Shown: positions 6,483 through 14,989, counted from the stretch's first letter. The stretch is DNA of 43,447 bases from JAUIBE01 sp035267185 (GCA_035267185.1 DATFLY010000078.1:1-43447); one strand, 5' to 3'. Translations and numbers: made by a program. The notes: generated by a model from the sequence alone, not told the origin.

Positions 6483-9209
6483 ATGAAAAGAATGCTGATC
6501 AACGCGACTCAGCCAGAAGAGTTGCGTGTGGCCGTCGCAGAAGGCCAAAAACTGCAGGACCTCGATATCGAAGTCCCCTCCCTTGAGCAAAAAAAATCCA
6601 ATGTTTACAAAGCCCGTGTCACTCGGGTTGAACCCTCGCTGGAAGCCTGCTTTGTAGATTTTGGCTCTGAGCGTCATGGATTTCTTCCCATGAAAGAAAT
6701 CAGCCCCGAGTGCTACCAGCCTTCCGCAAAGCGCGGTGAAGGAAAAATTTCCATCAAGCAGGCGGTCCGGGAAGGCCAGGAAATAATCGTCCAGGTTGAA
6801 AAAGAAGAGCGCGGAAACAAAGGCGCAGCCCTGACAACCTATATTTCGCTGGCAGGGCGCTACCTGGTGCTGATGCCAACCAATCCAAAGGCAGGCGGCG
6901 TGTCACGCCGGATAAGCGGTGATGACCGGGAAGAGTTGCGCGAGCAACTGCAGAAAGTCATTGCGCCTGACAACGTCGGGATCATCGTCAGGACTGCAGG
7001 TGTGGGTCGCGAGGCTGAAGAACTTCAGTGGGATCTTGACTACCTGCTACAACTCTGGGGCGCCATAGAAAAAGCGGCCAAAGAGAAGAAAGCGCCGTTC
7101 CTGGTCTACCAGGAAAGCAACCTGTTCATTCGAGCGCTGCGCGACCACCTTCGCAATGATATTTCCGAAATTCTGATTGATAATCCAATTGTTTACCGCG
7201 ATGCCCTGCAGTTTGTGGAACAGGTCATGCCGCACAATGCGCGCAAGCTAAAGTTGTATGAAGATGCGGTACCACTTTTCAATCGTTTCCAGATCGAAAC
7301 CCAGATTGAAACCGCGTTCTCCCGCATGGTCGAGCTTCCTTCCGGCGGCATGCTGGTGATCGACCATACCGAAGCCCTGTTGTCTATTGATATCAACTCA
7401 GCCCGTGCAACCAAGGGTTCAGATATCGAAGACACTGCGTTGAACACCAATCTCGAGGCAGCTGAAGAAATCGCCAGGCAACTTCGACTGCGTGACCTGG
7501 GTGGGCTGATCGTGATTGATTTCATCGACATGATGGACCGCAAGAACCAGCGTAAGGTTGAAGAGTGTTTGCGCAGAGCGCTGCAGATAGACAAGGCCAG
7601 GGTTCAGACCGGACGTATTTCACGCTTTGGCCTCCTGGAGATGTCACGACAGAGACTGCGCCCATCTCTTGGAGAATCAAGTGAACAGCCCTGCCCGGTG
7701 TGTGAAGGTCACGGTACCGTTCGTAGCGTTGAGTCGCTCGCATTGTCAATCCTTCGGCTGGTTGAAGAAGAATGCATGAAAGAATTCACAGGCCAGGTTG
7801 TCATTCAGGCACCCTCAGCCGTTGCCAACTTCCTGCACAACGAAAAAAGGGCGGTGGTCAGCGGGATCGAGTCACGGCACAACGTACCGATTATCCTGCT
7901 TGCCAATGAATACATGAGACACCCCAAGTTCGAAATCGAACGCGTCAGAAAATCCGAGGTGTCACACGACATAAGCTATTCACGAATTGAACAGCCAGAA
8001 CTGGAGGAAGTGACACAAAGCATAGGACCGGCCGCAGCAGCAGCACCCACCGCTGCAGTGAGCGGTGTCACTCATGATCGCCCTGCCCCCGTGCGTGCTG
8101 TAGAACCCAAAACGGGCTTCTTCAGTCAGTTTCTGACCAACATCTTCTCAGGAGACAAGCGCAGGGAAGCTGAGCCAGAGGAAAAACAACCCAAGCGAAA
8201 AGCCGCAGCCAAAAAGGCCACAACGCAGGGGCAGGCGAAGAAAAAAACCGGCAAGAAAGTTGGCAAGAAAACCGGCAATCGCCAAAACACGGAAACCAAA
8301 CAGGGCCAGGGCAACAGAAGGTCTCGAGGCGGACGGCGCAGCAAGAAGACTTCCAAGAAGACCGGTGCGGGCCAGCCAGGTAACAACGCCCGTAAAACTT
8401 CAAATAAAAAGGCCGGTTCCAAAAAAGCGACCCGCAACACTTCAAAAAAGCAAACTCAAAAGCAGCCTCAAAAGAAAACCAAGGCCAGGAGACAGAAAGA
8501 ACAACGGGGACCACAACAGGACAAGCAGACAGCGACATCAACAAATCCTCAGGCAGATGCAGCCAACGGAGGGCAACAACCTTCCGGGACACCAGGCGCC
8601 ACGAAGCCTGAGACCAATAAATCTGATTCAGCAGGTCAGGCAGCTTCCCCGGCACCAGCAGATCAAAACAAGGCGCCGAATCAGGAACAGCAAAACAAGC
8701 CAGCCCGAAAGCCGCGGCGCAGACGGTCGCCATACCAGACTGCCGGAGCGAAGAAACGCGATAACAGCGGACAAGACAAGCCTTCAGAAAATACGGCCAG
8801 CAAACCTGAGTCGGGTCCGGCAAAACCAGGTGAACAACAGTCAAACGCCGGAAAAGACGATGCGGCAGAGTCTCGTAAAACGGATGCCAGCGCAGACAAG
8901 CCCAAGGATGATAAACAAAAGGCTGATAATCAAAAGACTGACAAACCCGGGTCAGACAGTGACAGGTCAAAAGAACCGAAGCGCGAAAAGCCCAGGGCAA
9001 AAAAGGCTAAATCTGATAAACCCAAGGCCAGTAAGCCCAAAAAAGACAAGCCAGCAGCAGACAAGTCTGAATCGGATCAAACAAAGACCAGTGCGGAACC
9101 AAAGCCGAAACCTGACGCAGACAAGCCCAACGTCAGGCAGGACAGTAAGGGCATATATACCCTGACAAAGCCCAAGGAAAGCTCGCCGGCGTCAACTGAT
9201 TCCGACTAG
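6483..9209 (+). CDS. rne: Ribonuclease E
   Basis: A 908-residue endoribonuclease, the main initiator of mRNA decay and a processor of rRNA and tRNA. The catalytic half aligns with E. coli: an S1 domain (about 37-125), the 5'-sensor region (IIVRTAGVGRE), catalytic Asp303 (SIDINSARAT) and Asp346 (LIVIDFIDM) at the same numbers as in E. coli, and the zinc-link Cys404/Cys407 (CPVCEGHG). Residues after about 540 form a low-complexity Lys/Pro/Gln/Ser-rich tail of about 370 residues beginning with an amphipathic, membrane-anchor-like segment (GFFSQFLTNIFSGDKR). No recognisable RhlB, enolase or PNPase site is visible by eye. The start ATG has GAGG eight bases upstream. The gene converges on the response regulator with a 5-bp gap and no obvious hairpin terminator. 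Confidence 0.97.
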   Translation: MKRMLINATQPEELRVAVAEGQKLQDLDIEVPSLEQKKSNVYKARVTRVEPSLEACFVDFGSERHGFLPMKEISPECYQPSAKRGEGKISIKQAVREGQEIIVQVEKEERGNKGAALTTYISLAGRYLVLMPTNPKAGGVSRRISGDDREELREQLQKVIAPDNVGIIVRTAGVGREAEELQWDLDYLLQLWGAIEKAAKEKKAPFLVYQESNLFIRALRDHLRNDISEILIDNPIVYRDALQFVEQVMPHNARKLKLYEDAVPLFNRFQIETQIETAFSRMVELPSGGMLVIDHTEALLSIDINSARATKGSDIEDTALNTNLEAAEEIARQLRLRDLGGLIVIDFIDMMDRKNQRKVEECLRRALQIDKARVQTGRISRFGLLEMSRQRLRPSLGESSEQPCPVCEGHGTVRSVESLALSILRLVEEECMKEFTGQVVIQAPSAVANFLHNEKRAVVSGIESRHNVPIILLANEYMRHPKFEIERVRKSEVSHDISYSRIEQPELEEVTQSIGPAAAAAPTAAVSGVTHDRPAPVRAVEPKTGFFSQFLTNIFSGDKRREAEPEEKQPKRKAAAKKATTQGQAKKKTGKKVGKKTGNRQNTETKQGQGNRRSRGGRRSKKTSKKTGAGQPGNNARKTSNKKAGSKKATRNTSKKQTQKQPQKKTKARRQKEQRGPQQDKQTATSTNPQADAANGGQQPSGTPGATKPETNKSDSAGQAASPAPADQNKAPNQEQQNKPARKPRRRRSPYQTAGAKKRDNSGQDKPSENTASKPESGPAKPGEQQSNAGKDDAAESRKTDASADKPKDDKQKADNQKTDKPGSDSDRSKEPKREKPRAKKAKSDKPKASKPKKDKPAADKSESDQTKTSAEPKPKPDADKPNVRQDSKGIYTLTKPKESSPASTDSD

Positions 9210-9214
9210 TTTTT

Positions 9215-9853
9215 TCAGGCTGTAGCCACCAGGCCATAACGCATCGCCATGCGGGTGACGTCGACGTCGTTACGGGTTTCGAGCTTGTCGTAGATTCTGT
9301 ATTTGTAGGTGGCCACTGTTTTAGGACTGAGATGCATCACGTCAGCAATATCAGCGATGCGTCTTCCGTCCGTCACCATGAGCAACACCTCCATTTCCCT
9401 GGCTGAAAGCTCGTCAAATGGCGAGTTACCTGTGCCGCTGGTCAGCCTCAGGGCCAGTTGTTGGGCAATGTCGGCACTGATGTAGCGTTCACCGCTGACA
9501 ACGCGTCTGATTGCTTGCACAAGTTCAACGGCCGGGCAGCCCTTTGTGAGATAGCCTGATGCGCCTGCATCAAGCATCTTCTCGGGAAAAGGCGACTGGT
9601 TATGAATAGACAATGCAATGATGAACTGCTGCGGCCCTGATCGACTCAGTCGACGGGTAATTTCAAAACCCGACAAACCTGGCAGCTCCACGGCCAACAG
9701 AATCACATCTGGCCGGCACTCATGGTTCAGCCGCAGAGCCATCTCCCCGTTCGTTGCTTCTGCGACCACTTCGAAATCCGCATATTCTTCAAGAATATGA
9801 CGCAAACCAATTCGGACGAACTCGTGGTCGTCCACGATCATTATTCGGATCAT
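9215..9853 (-). CDS. UvrY/GacA-type LuxR-family response regulator with Asp54 replaced by Ala
   Basis: A 212-residue protein with an N-terminal receiver domain and a C-terminal GerE/LuxR helix-turn-helix (LSAREMEVLLMV ... LSPKTVATYKYRIYDKL). Its closest pattern is UvrY/GacA: same length, DIAQQLAL and LSPKTV segments. The receiver keeps the acidic pair Asp8-Asp9, the Ser of the switch (ALSIHNQSP) and Lys in GYLTKG, but where UvrY has the phosphoacceptor Asp54 this protein has Ala54 (VILLAVELPG; codon GCC at 9692-9694). It therefore should not be phosphorylated in the normal way and may act independently of a kinase, as a constant activator/repressor or dominant partner of a true GacA (inference). 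No histidine kinase or uvrC is adjacent. GacA normally drives small RNAs that titrate CsrA; no such RNA is seen here. Confidence 0.9.
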   Translation of the reverse strand: MIRIMIVDDHEFVRIGLRHILEEYADFEVVAEATNGEMALRLNHECRPDVILLAVELPGLSGFEITRRLSRSGPQQFIIALSIHNQSPFPEKMLDAGASGYLTKGCPAVELVQAIRRVVSGERYISADIAQQLALRLTSGTGNSPFDELSAREMEVLLMVTDGRRIADIADVMHLSPKTVATYKYRIYDKLETRNDVDVTRMAMRYGLVATA

Positions 9854-10010
9854 TGTTCCCCCCTCTAAAGAACTTTCCGATTACCCTCATATCGAAGACC
9901 CTGAATTAACTATAGATTCCCCTCGTCAGATCGTCCAGCCGCAACTGGCTGTGAAGCCAAATGCGGGCAAATTTCCTACAAAGTTTTTCCGATACTGGTT
10001 TTCACAAAAC

Positions 10011-11261
10011 TCAGCCGCCCGAATTTTGCTCCTCACACAGGGCGACATTGTCGTCAGTCAGTCGCGCAATCGGAATGGTTCCTGAGAGCCCCAGTGAAGG
10101 AATATTGAATCGCACGATCCCTGTGTCACAATCCACAAATTCAAGGATGATGCTTCCATCGATATCCTGGGTGGTTTGCGGCGGGACCGCATTGAAAACA
10201 CCGCCTGAAGTGAATTCCACATCGAGCGTGGCTGTATCACCTGAATAATCTCCAAACGCTGTGAGCCAGCGATGACCCGGATCGCCCAGGATTGCATCGA
10301 CATTGCCTGGTGGGCGTTCCGTATCATAGGTGAACCAGGCCAGGAAAATTTTTCCGAGATTTGGAAAGACGATGATGAAAAAGCCCTGTCCTGGCGTATC
10401 GGGATTAAACCAGGCATCACTGATGCCCTGGTTGATCGTGATTATCTCGCCTTCATCATCATCATCGAGAATCAGGATGGTTGCCCTGGCCAGGGTCAGG
10501 ACCGTGTAATCTGTATCCTCAAGTATGGTGATCTTGACAGTTTCTGTCCCCTCCAAAAGCCCATCGTTGATCACTTCGATGCCAACCGTGACGTCGCTGT
10601 CGCCTTCCGGAATAAAGACTGTATCGCTGATCCCGACATAATCGGTTCCGGGGGTTGCTGTCCCCTCAATAAACAATCGGACGGTCACGCCCCCGTCCGG
10701 AGCTGGTGATTGCAGGAAAACCAGGAATTCGCCATCGGTTAACGGCTCGGATGCATTGCTGATTTCTTCCACGCCAACCGCTGGGAGCCCACCACCAGCC
10801 ACCTCAACCACGCTGATTGTCAGCGTCTCATCTGTACAAACAAGAGTTCCCTCACCCTCTTCTTCGCAATGTTCAAAAAAGATTTCAGCCTGTTCGGTGT
10901 TTTCCGGAGAGAAATCCTCAATGATCGCTATGGTATACGGTGTGGTGACCTCTTCCTCCAGGTTGCTGCAAATCCCGTTTAGAGCACCACCAACAAATGG
11001 AGAAGACAGGTCGACACCCCATTCGGCGGTGCCATCCACGAGAGTTCCGTCGAGCTGAAATTCGAAATCCCATACGGTGTCATCGCATACATTGCCGGCA
11101 GCAGACCATTCATCTGCGCCAATCACAATGTCGAAGTCCACACTTTGGCTTTCCGTTCCGGAAAGCTCGGTGGGCACAACGTCCCAGGCTTGCAGAGTGC
11201 CAACAAAACAAAAAACAGGAATCAGAAATAGTGCTAATCGCAGGCGTGGCAGACAAATCAT
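10011..11261 (-). CDS. Secreted Calx-beta domain protein with C-terminal WFNP module
   Basis: A 416-residue exported protein. A signal peptide (MICLPRLRLALFLIPVF...LQA) is followed by a region with paired cysteines (about 25-140), a Calx-beta-like domain (about 160-275: GTATPGTDYVGISDTVFI, an acidic DGLLEGTETVKITIL stretch and ending in ILDDDDEGE), which in this family folds as a calcium-binding beta-sandwich, and a C-terminal module starting ISDAWFNPDTPGQGFFIIV with LAWFTYDTE. The same module closes the protein at 16,046-17,044. Function is unknown; a surface or secreted adhesive role is only a guess. It stands alone, with 157 bp to the response regulator and a 456-bp gap upstream. Confidence 0.82.
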   Translation of the reverse strand: MICLPRLRLALFLIPVFCFVGTLQAWDVVPTELSGTESQSVDFDIVIGADEWSAAGNVCDDTVWDFEFQLDGTLVDGTAEWGVDLSSPFVGGALNGICSNLEEEVTTPYTIAIIEDFSPENTEQAEIFFEHCEEEGEGTLVCTDETLTISVVEVAGGGLPAVGVEEISNASEPLTDGEFLVFLQSPAPDGGVTVRLFIEGTATPGTDYVGISDTVFIPEGDSDVTVGIEVINDGLLEGTETVKITILEDTDYTVLTLARATILILDDDDEGEIITINQGISDAWFNPDTPGQGFFIIVFPNLGKIFLAWFTYDTERPPGNVDAILGDPGHRWLTAFGDYSGDTATLDVEFTSGGVFNAVPPQTTQDIDGSIILEFVDCDTGIVRFNIPSLGLSGTIPIARLTDDNVALCEEQNSGG

Positions 11262-11469
11262 CGCTTGTTCCTTGAGTGGAAGATGTGCATATCAGAATGT
11301 GTGACCGACTGTACTTGAGCGGGGACTGGTCTTCAATTTGATTGATGTATTTTTTGATGATGGTGCCAGACACGAGACCTGTTTCGTATCATCAGGCCAC
11401 AGCCATGATGAATATTGAGGGGTATGATTGCATTACAGTCGCGATGGGTCTGATAGACGGAGAACCAAT
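11262..11469. other. Gene-free upstream region
   Basis: Together with the stretch to 11,717 this is a 456-bp gap between divergent genes. It should hold the promoters of the Calx-beta protein (minus) and of the following plus-strand genes. I see no strong -35/-10 pair, terminator or repeat in it. Confidence 0.4.
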
Positions 11470-11700
11470 ATGCCCATATCCAGGCATACTTTCGTCGCGG
11501 ACAATGGTGAAGATTACAAACTCGAAGATGTAACCGGTCAATCCGAACCATTTAAGGATGACCCTGGACGCGTGATGAGGTGCAATAAACACACATACTC
11601 GCTGGTCCGAGTAGTAATAAGTTCGAACCGATTGGAAATGATCGAACCTCAGGTTGCTTTTTGTGGTCTGAGAAACAACTCAGCGCAACCGGAAATGTGA
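11470..11700 (+). CDS. Possible small protein (76 aa), unrecognised
   Basis: An ATG at 11470 has a good ribosome-binding site (GGAG at 11459-11462, seven bases away) and opens a 76-codon frame ending 17 bp before the next gene. The product (MPISRHTFVADNGEDYKLED...) is polar with no membrane segment, signal peptide or known motif. The ribosome site and the placement in front of a plus-strand gene are the only support; it may be a chance frame in a leader. Confidence 0.3.
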   Translation: MPISRHTFVADNGEDYKLEDVTGQSEPFKDDPGRVMRCNKHTYSLVRVVISSNRLEMIEPQVAFCGLRNNSAQPEM

Positions 11701-11717
11701 TTGGGAACAAAGCCCGC

Positions 11718-12758
11718 ATGAATAAAACGAAACGAAATATCTCCCTGCTGTCCCTGGCAGTCATCATCGGTGCTGCCTATTTGTTGTGGCACGGACAAAA
11801 TGGTCAGCACCCTGAAGAGCAAGCTTTAGAACAGTCGACAGAATCGACTTCTGAGTCGCTGGTTGGAACCGAGGCAGAACTCATTGCCGAGTTCGAGGAA
11901 GCAGAACAGGACCCCCTTGAACCTCCTTTTGCACAACAACAGACACAGCCGCTTGGTGAAGTCGAAACCAGATCCATACGCAAGCGATTGAATGAACAGG
12001 AGCCCTTACCCCATGATGTGCCACTGGATCGTTTTAAGGCTAGCCTGTGGGCCGAAATCCAGAAAAACCCGCCGGACATCCCCGACCGGGGGGATCCGGA
12101 TGTCGATGCGGAACTGGCTTATCAGACCTATTTGTTTTACGGAAACTGCTCCATAGCACCTCGCACCGCTTCCAATCTTGATTATCGTCTAAAGCAGATT
12201 ACATCTCGTTCAGACGGACGGGATGAACGTTACCTTGAAAGAATGGAGCGTGCTGCAGAACAGGCATTCAGTTTTTATGAACTTTGCCTGGCAATCCCTC
12301 CAGACGTCGATGCTCGCCTTGAAGCCGTCAACTGGATGGGAGAAGCGGTGCGTCTTGGCCATGAAATCGCAGAGGTCCAATATTATGAGAAGGCCATGGG
12401 TTTTCTGCTCAGGCGAGACCGCTGGCAGAATTCACCCCCAATCGCCATGATGTATTCAGGCCTGATTCAGGAGTTTAAATCGACCGCCAGGTTTGCATTG
12501 AGTCGTGCCCTGGAAAAAGGCCATCCCGAGGCTTACCTTGCAATGTCACAGGCGCATATTGACGGGGTGATTTTTCAAATTGACCCGGTTCTGGCCATGG
12601 CCTATGTGCGGGTTGCCGAGCTGGAATCGATGGAGAATCGAAGCATCGACGCAAGAATTGCCCGCCAGAAAGACAGGGTGTCTGAACAACTCAGCCCTGA
12701 TCAACTTGCCGAGGCAGATGAACTTGCCAATCGACTGCGATTGGGTGAAAGCGTCTGA
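11718..12758 (+). CDS. Membrane-anchored Sel1-like/helical repeat protein, function unknown
   Basis: A 346-residue protein starting at ATG 11718; the frame is open 19 codons upstream but MNKTKRN followed by a single helix (ISLLSLAVIIGAAYLLW) is the natural N terminus. After the anchor comes a Glu/Gln-rich linker (about 30-95) and a helical domain. The part around residues 230-300 (STARFALSRALEKGHPEAYLAMSQAHIDG, then DPVLAMAYVRVAELE) resembles Sel1-like/TPR repeats used in protein-protein contacts. The soluble part probably faces the periplasm. It is followed 79 bp later by the DoxX-like gene in the same direction. I do not recognise a named family. Confidence 0.75.
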   Translation: MNKTKRNISLLSLAVIIGAAYLLWHGQNGQHPEEQALEQSTESTSESLVGTEAELIAEFEEAEQDPLEPPFAQQQTQPLGEVETRSIRKRLNEQEPLPHDVPLDRFKASLWAEIQKNPPDIPDRGDPDVDAELAYQTYLFYGNCSIAPRTASNLDYRLKQITSRSDGRDERYLERMERAAEQAFSFYELCLAIPPDVDARLEAVNWMGEAVRLGHEIAEVQYYEKAMGFLLRRDRWQNSPPIAMMYSGLIQEFKSTARFALSRALEKGHPEAYLAMSQAHIDGVIFQIDPVLAMAYVRVAELESMENRSIDARIARQKDRVSEQLSPDQLAEADELANRLRLGESV

Positions 12759-12837
12759 TGATTCTTTCATGTTCATTCCCGTTGCAGGGAATGACTGAAG
12801 TAACCCAGAGTGTTCTGCATTAGAGAATAAGCCCCTG

Positions 12838-13179
12838 ATGCAGATTCTCAAGATTTCCCTGATCACAATCCTTGTGCTGATGAGCCTGATCGCTGGCGTG
12901 GCAAAGATCATGCAGATGCCCCAGGAACTCGGATTTTTGGAACACATCGGGATGACCGAGCGTGCAGTCATGATTCTTGGTGTCATCCAGGCGACCGGAG
13001 GTGTCTTGCTGGCCATTCCCATGGCTCGCGCGACTGGCGCAATACTGGCAGTTGCAGCATTGGCGGTCTCCGGATTAGCGTTGTTTGTCAGCGGCAATAC
13101 ATCTGTGGGTCTGATCACGTTGTTCCCGATAGCGATCGGAATCTGGATCATTACTGAAGGTACGGGTACACAAGCCTGA
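12838..13179 (+). CDS. DoxX-like/SURF4-type small membrane protein
   Basis: A 113-residue, four-helix inner-membrane protein (KISLITILVLMSLIAGVAKI, then AVMILGVIQATGGVLLAIP, GAILAVAALAVSGLALFV and LITLFPIAIGIWIIT). Size, the AKIMQMPQELGFLEHIGM segment and the ATGGVLLAIP turn fit the DoxX-like family, whose members are poorly characterised and sometimes linked to redox or quinone functions. No catalytic residue can be named. It converges with the hydroxylase gene, leaving 23 bp. Confidence 0.75.
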   Translation: MQILKISLITILVLMSLIAGVAKIMQMPQELGFLEHIGMTERAVMILGVIQATGGVLLAIPMARATGAILAVAALAVSGLALFVSGNTSVGLITLFPIAIGIWIITEGTGTQA

Positions 13180-13202
13180 TCAATTCAGTGATTTATCGGT
13201 AT

Positions 13203-14327
13203 TCAACCCGCGTTGAGTTGTCCACAACATTGCTTGTATCGCTTCCCTGAGTCGCATGGACATGGTGCGTTCCGGGGTATTGGCTTCTTTGCTTGTTTTG
13301 TCCGGGGTACGTAACTGCGGGTTGCTTGTTGCAGTTCGCCAGGAACCTCGCTTTTCTCCAGGTAAAGAGGCGCGAACTCCTCGTTGACGGCAGAAGAAAG
13401 TACCAGGCCCTGGAATGCCTGGATCAGGTCCACACCACTTTTTAACGCCAGCTCAGGATTCAGCGACAGAACAAACTGGTTCACCTGGTTGACCAGCGCA
13501 TGATAATGCGGCCAGCCGCTGGGTTTCATTGCATGTTCTGACCACACCTGCCGCCAGGAGCGGACAAAAGTCCTGGTGATCTTCGCAAAGGCATCCCTGG
13601 TTTGTTCATCTGAGTCGTTTTTACAGTCTGTAGAATCAACCAGCGCCCTGATCAGAACTTCCAGTTCACCTGGCGACTGGACAACAGGGGCGTTATAGGT
13701 CTCGGTTCGTACATTGGTTGCCTTGCCGGGTTCAAAAGAAACGAATTTCGGTTCGGAAGGTGTGGTGCTGCGTTCCCTGAACGGCCACTCGCCCCGTTCA
13801 ACCAAATCCCAGAAAAGTGTTGAACCTGATGTATCCAGCACCAGGTGAACCCGCGTTTTGTCGCTATTATTCTCGACCGTGTGTTCTGACCAGGAATCAA
13901 AAATCCAGGCTTCTCCAGCCGCCATGTGGACATGTTTACCGTTGGTATAAAACAGCACTTCCCCGGTCGTCGTAATGGGGATGTGAATTCGTACGCGGTT
14001 AAACCAGTGATAATTCACATCGACATGTGGCGGCACCGTGAACCCGGGCTCTACCCTCATCAGTCTTGACCGCCCGAAAACGTCACCAAAGGTCGTCATG
14101 ATCTGACGTATGTATTCGCAACGCGCAAGGGCTGGCGTGGGCCGCATCGGGCCATGCATTGCATCGTTGTATTCACCATCCAGCGAAATCAGTGGTATGG
14201 ACAAATTTCCGGCAAAGCCCGTGGTATGCCCCATCCACTCATCTTCAGAAAACTGGGCAACCTCTTCTCTGAGTTGCGCCACATCGAAGAGCAATGGCAG
14301 TTTGACGAATTCTGTTTCGAGTTTCAT
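13203..14327 (-). CDS. Aspartyl/asparaginyl beta-hydroxylase-like dioxygenase with C-terminal SEC-C motif
   Basis: A 374-residue protein. Residues about 1-170 resemble the Asp/Asn beta-hydroxylase cupin (PF05118 type): VPPHVDVNYHW...RVRIHIPI, then AAGEAWIFDSWSEHTVENN and RVHLVLD. His101, Asp103 and His149 form a candidate HxD...H iron triad, with Arg159 as the likely 2-oxoglutarate ligand. Classical AspH has Gly where this has Asp103. The middle (about 200-345) is helical and unassigned. The C terminus is a SEC-C zinc motif (NAPCPCDSGKRYKQCCG), known from SecA and from proteins that touch ribosomes or chaperones. The likely activity is protein or small-molecule hydroxylation of an unknown target. 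It stands alone between a converging DoxX-like gene and the tRNA-Ser repeat locus. Confidence 0.82.
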   Translation of the reverse strand: MKLETEFVKLPLLFDVAQLREEVAQFSEDEWMGHTTGFAGNLSIPLISLDGEYNDAMHGPMRPTPALARCEYIRQIMTTFGDVFGRSRLMRVEPGFTVPPHVDVNYHWFNRVRIHIPITTTGEVLFYTNGKHVHMAAGEAWIFDSWSEHTVENNSDKTRVHLVLDTSGSTLFWDLVERGEWPFRERSTTPSEPKFVSFEPGKATNVRTETYNAPVVQSPGELEVLIRALVDSTDCKNDSDEQTRDAFAKITRTFVRSWRQVWSEHAMKPSGWPHYHALVNQVNQFVLSLNPELALKSGVDLIQAFQGLVLSSAVNEEFAPLYLEKSEVPGELQQATRSYVPRTKQAKKPIPRNAPCPCDSGKRYKQCCGQLNAG

Positions 14328-14485
14328 TGGGTTGGTCCGGTTCTTTCAGTCTGCGCAGGCTGATTGCAGCCTCTTCCTGAGCGTGGAGGTAAGTATAGGT
14401 AATAGCGGTTGAGTCTGGTATGACCAGGATCAGTGACGGGGATTTTGAGAAGTCGCCATTGATGACTCTAACGGTCTGAAAAAAT

Positions 14486-14732
14486 GGGTGGGATTGTCCG
14501 AAACCGTATTGTGTTGGGCGTATACAAAAAGGGTGGGATTGTCCGAAACCATCCATGGTTTCGGCCCTGCAGGCGATTTGTAGGTGACCAAAACAATTCC
14601 AATCGAATTTGTCGAATCCACACTTCGCAGGATAGGTGGAGAGGGTGGGATTGTCCGAAACCGTCCTGGTTTCGGCCCTGCGGGCGTCCTTCGGACGACC
14701 AAAATTGTTCCTGACAATTTTGTCGAACCCAC
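14486..14732. repeat. Tandem structured repeats bounded by tRNA-Ser T-arm-like sequence
   Basis: The 20-mer GGGTGGGATTGTCCGAAACC occurs at 14486-14505, 14531-14550 and 14643-14662. Two full units (14531-14621 and 14643-14732) follow the plan: minus-strand T-arm left half (GTGGGTTCGA or GTGGATTCGA), about 70 nt rich in hairpins (AAAATTGT/ACAATTTT, CGTCC/GGACG, CCGAAACC/GGTTTCGG), then ATCCCACCC; the right unit continues as the tRNA acceptor-like CTCTCC. The intact tRNA reads GTGGGTTCGAATCCCACCC with no insert. The third copy is partial. The array lies directly downstream of tRNA-Ser in its direction of transcription. Confidence 0.75.
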
Positions 14733-14806
14733 GTCCCTTCGGGACAGTGGCTTTAAATTGACCACCCCAACAAAACAAAAGGCCCCCAAAAAGGGACCTT
14801 TCGTTT

Positions 14807-14897
14807 TGGCGGAGAGGGTGGGATTCGAACCCACGATAGGCTATAAACCTATGCTGGTTTTCAAGACCAGTGCATTCAACCGCTCTGCCACCTCTCC
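14807..14897 (-). tRNA. tRNA-Ser (anticodon UGA)
   Basis: A 91-nt class II tRNA including an encoded 3' CCA. The acceptor stem is GGAGAGG pairing with CCTCTCC; the anticodon stem-loop is CTGGT-CTTGAAA-ACCAG with anticodon TGA; there is a long serine-type variable arm (CATAGGTTTATAGCCTATC region); and the T arm is GTGGGTTCGAATCCCAC. It decodes UCA and related serine codons. Upstream on the minus strand a weak promoter candidate is GGTCAA (14988-14993) and TATCCT (14966-14971), 16 bp apart; the ATAACCAAAA element near it recurs 135 bp further upstream. Confidence 0.96.
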
Positions 14898-14989
14898 TCC
14901 TGACCCGATTATTCGATGGTTGCGCCCGGGAGGATAAACCTCCGTTCAAATAACCGAGGCGCGCAAGGATAACCAAAATAGCTGAGGTT

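Noticed and set aside
8122..9165. Long open frames overlapping the RNase E tail on both strands (301 and 292 codons)
   Set aside because: They are shadows of the Lys-rich low-complexity tail, with no ribosome site or family features.
14486..14732. CRISPR array
   Set aside because: Only three copies with uneven spacing and with hairpin-rich spacers related to each other; no cas genes.
14807..14897. Integration site of a mobile island at tRNA-Ser
   Set aside because: No integrase or direct-repeat-bounded foreign block follows the 3' end; genes on both sides look chromosomal.
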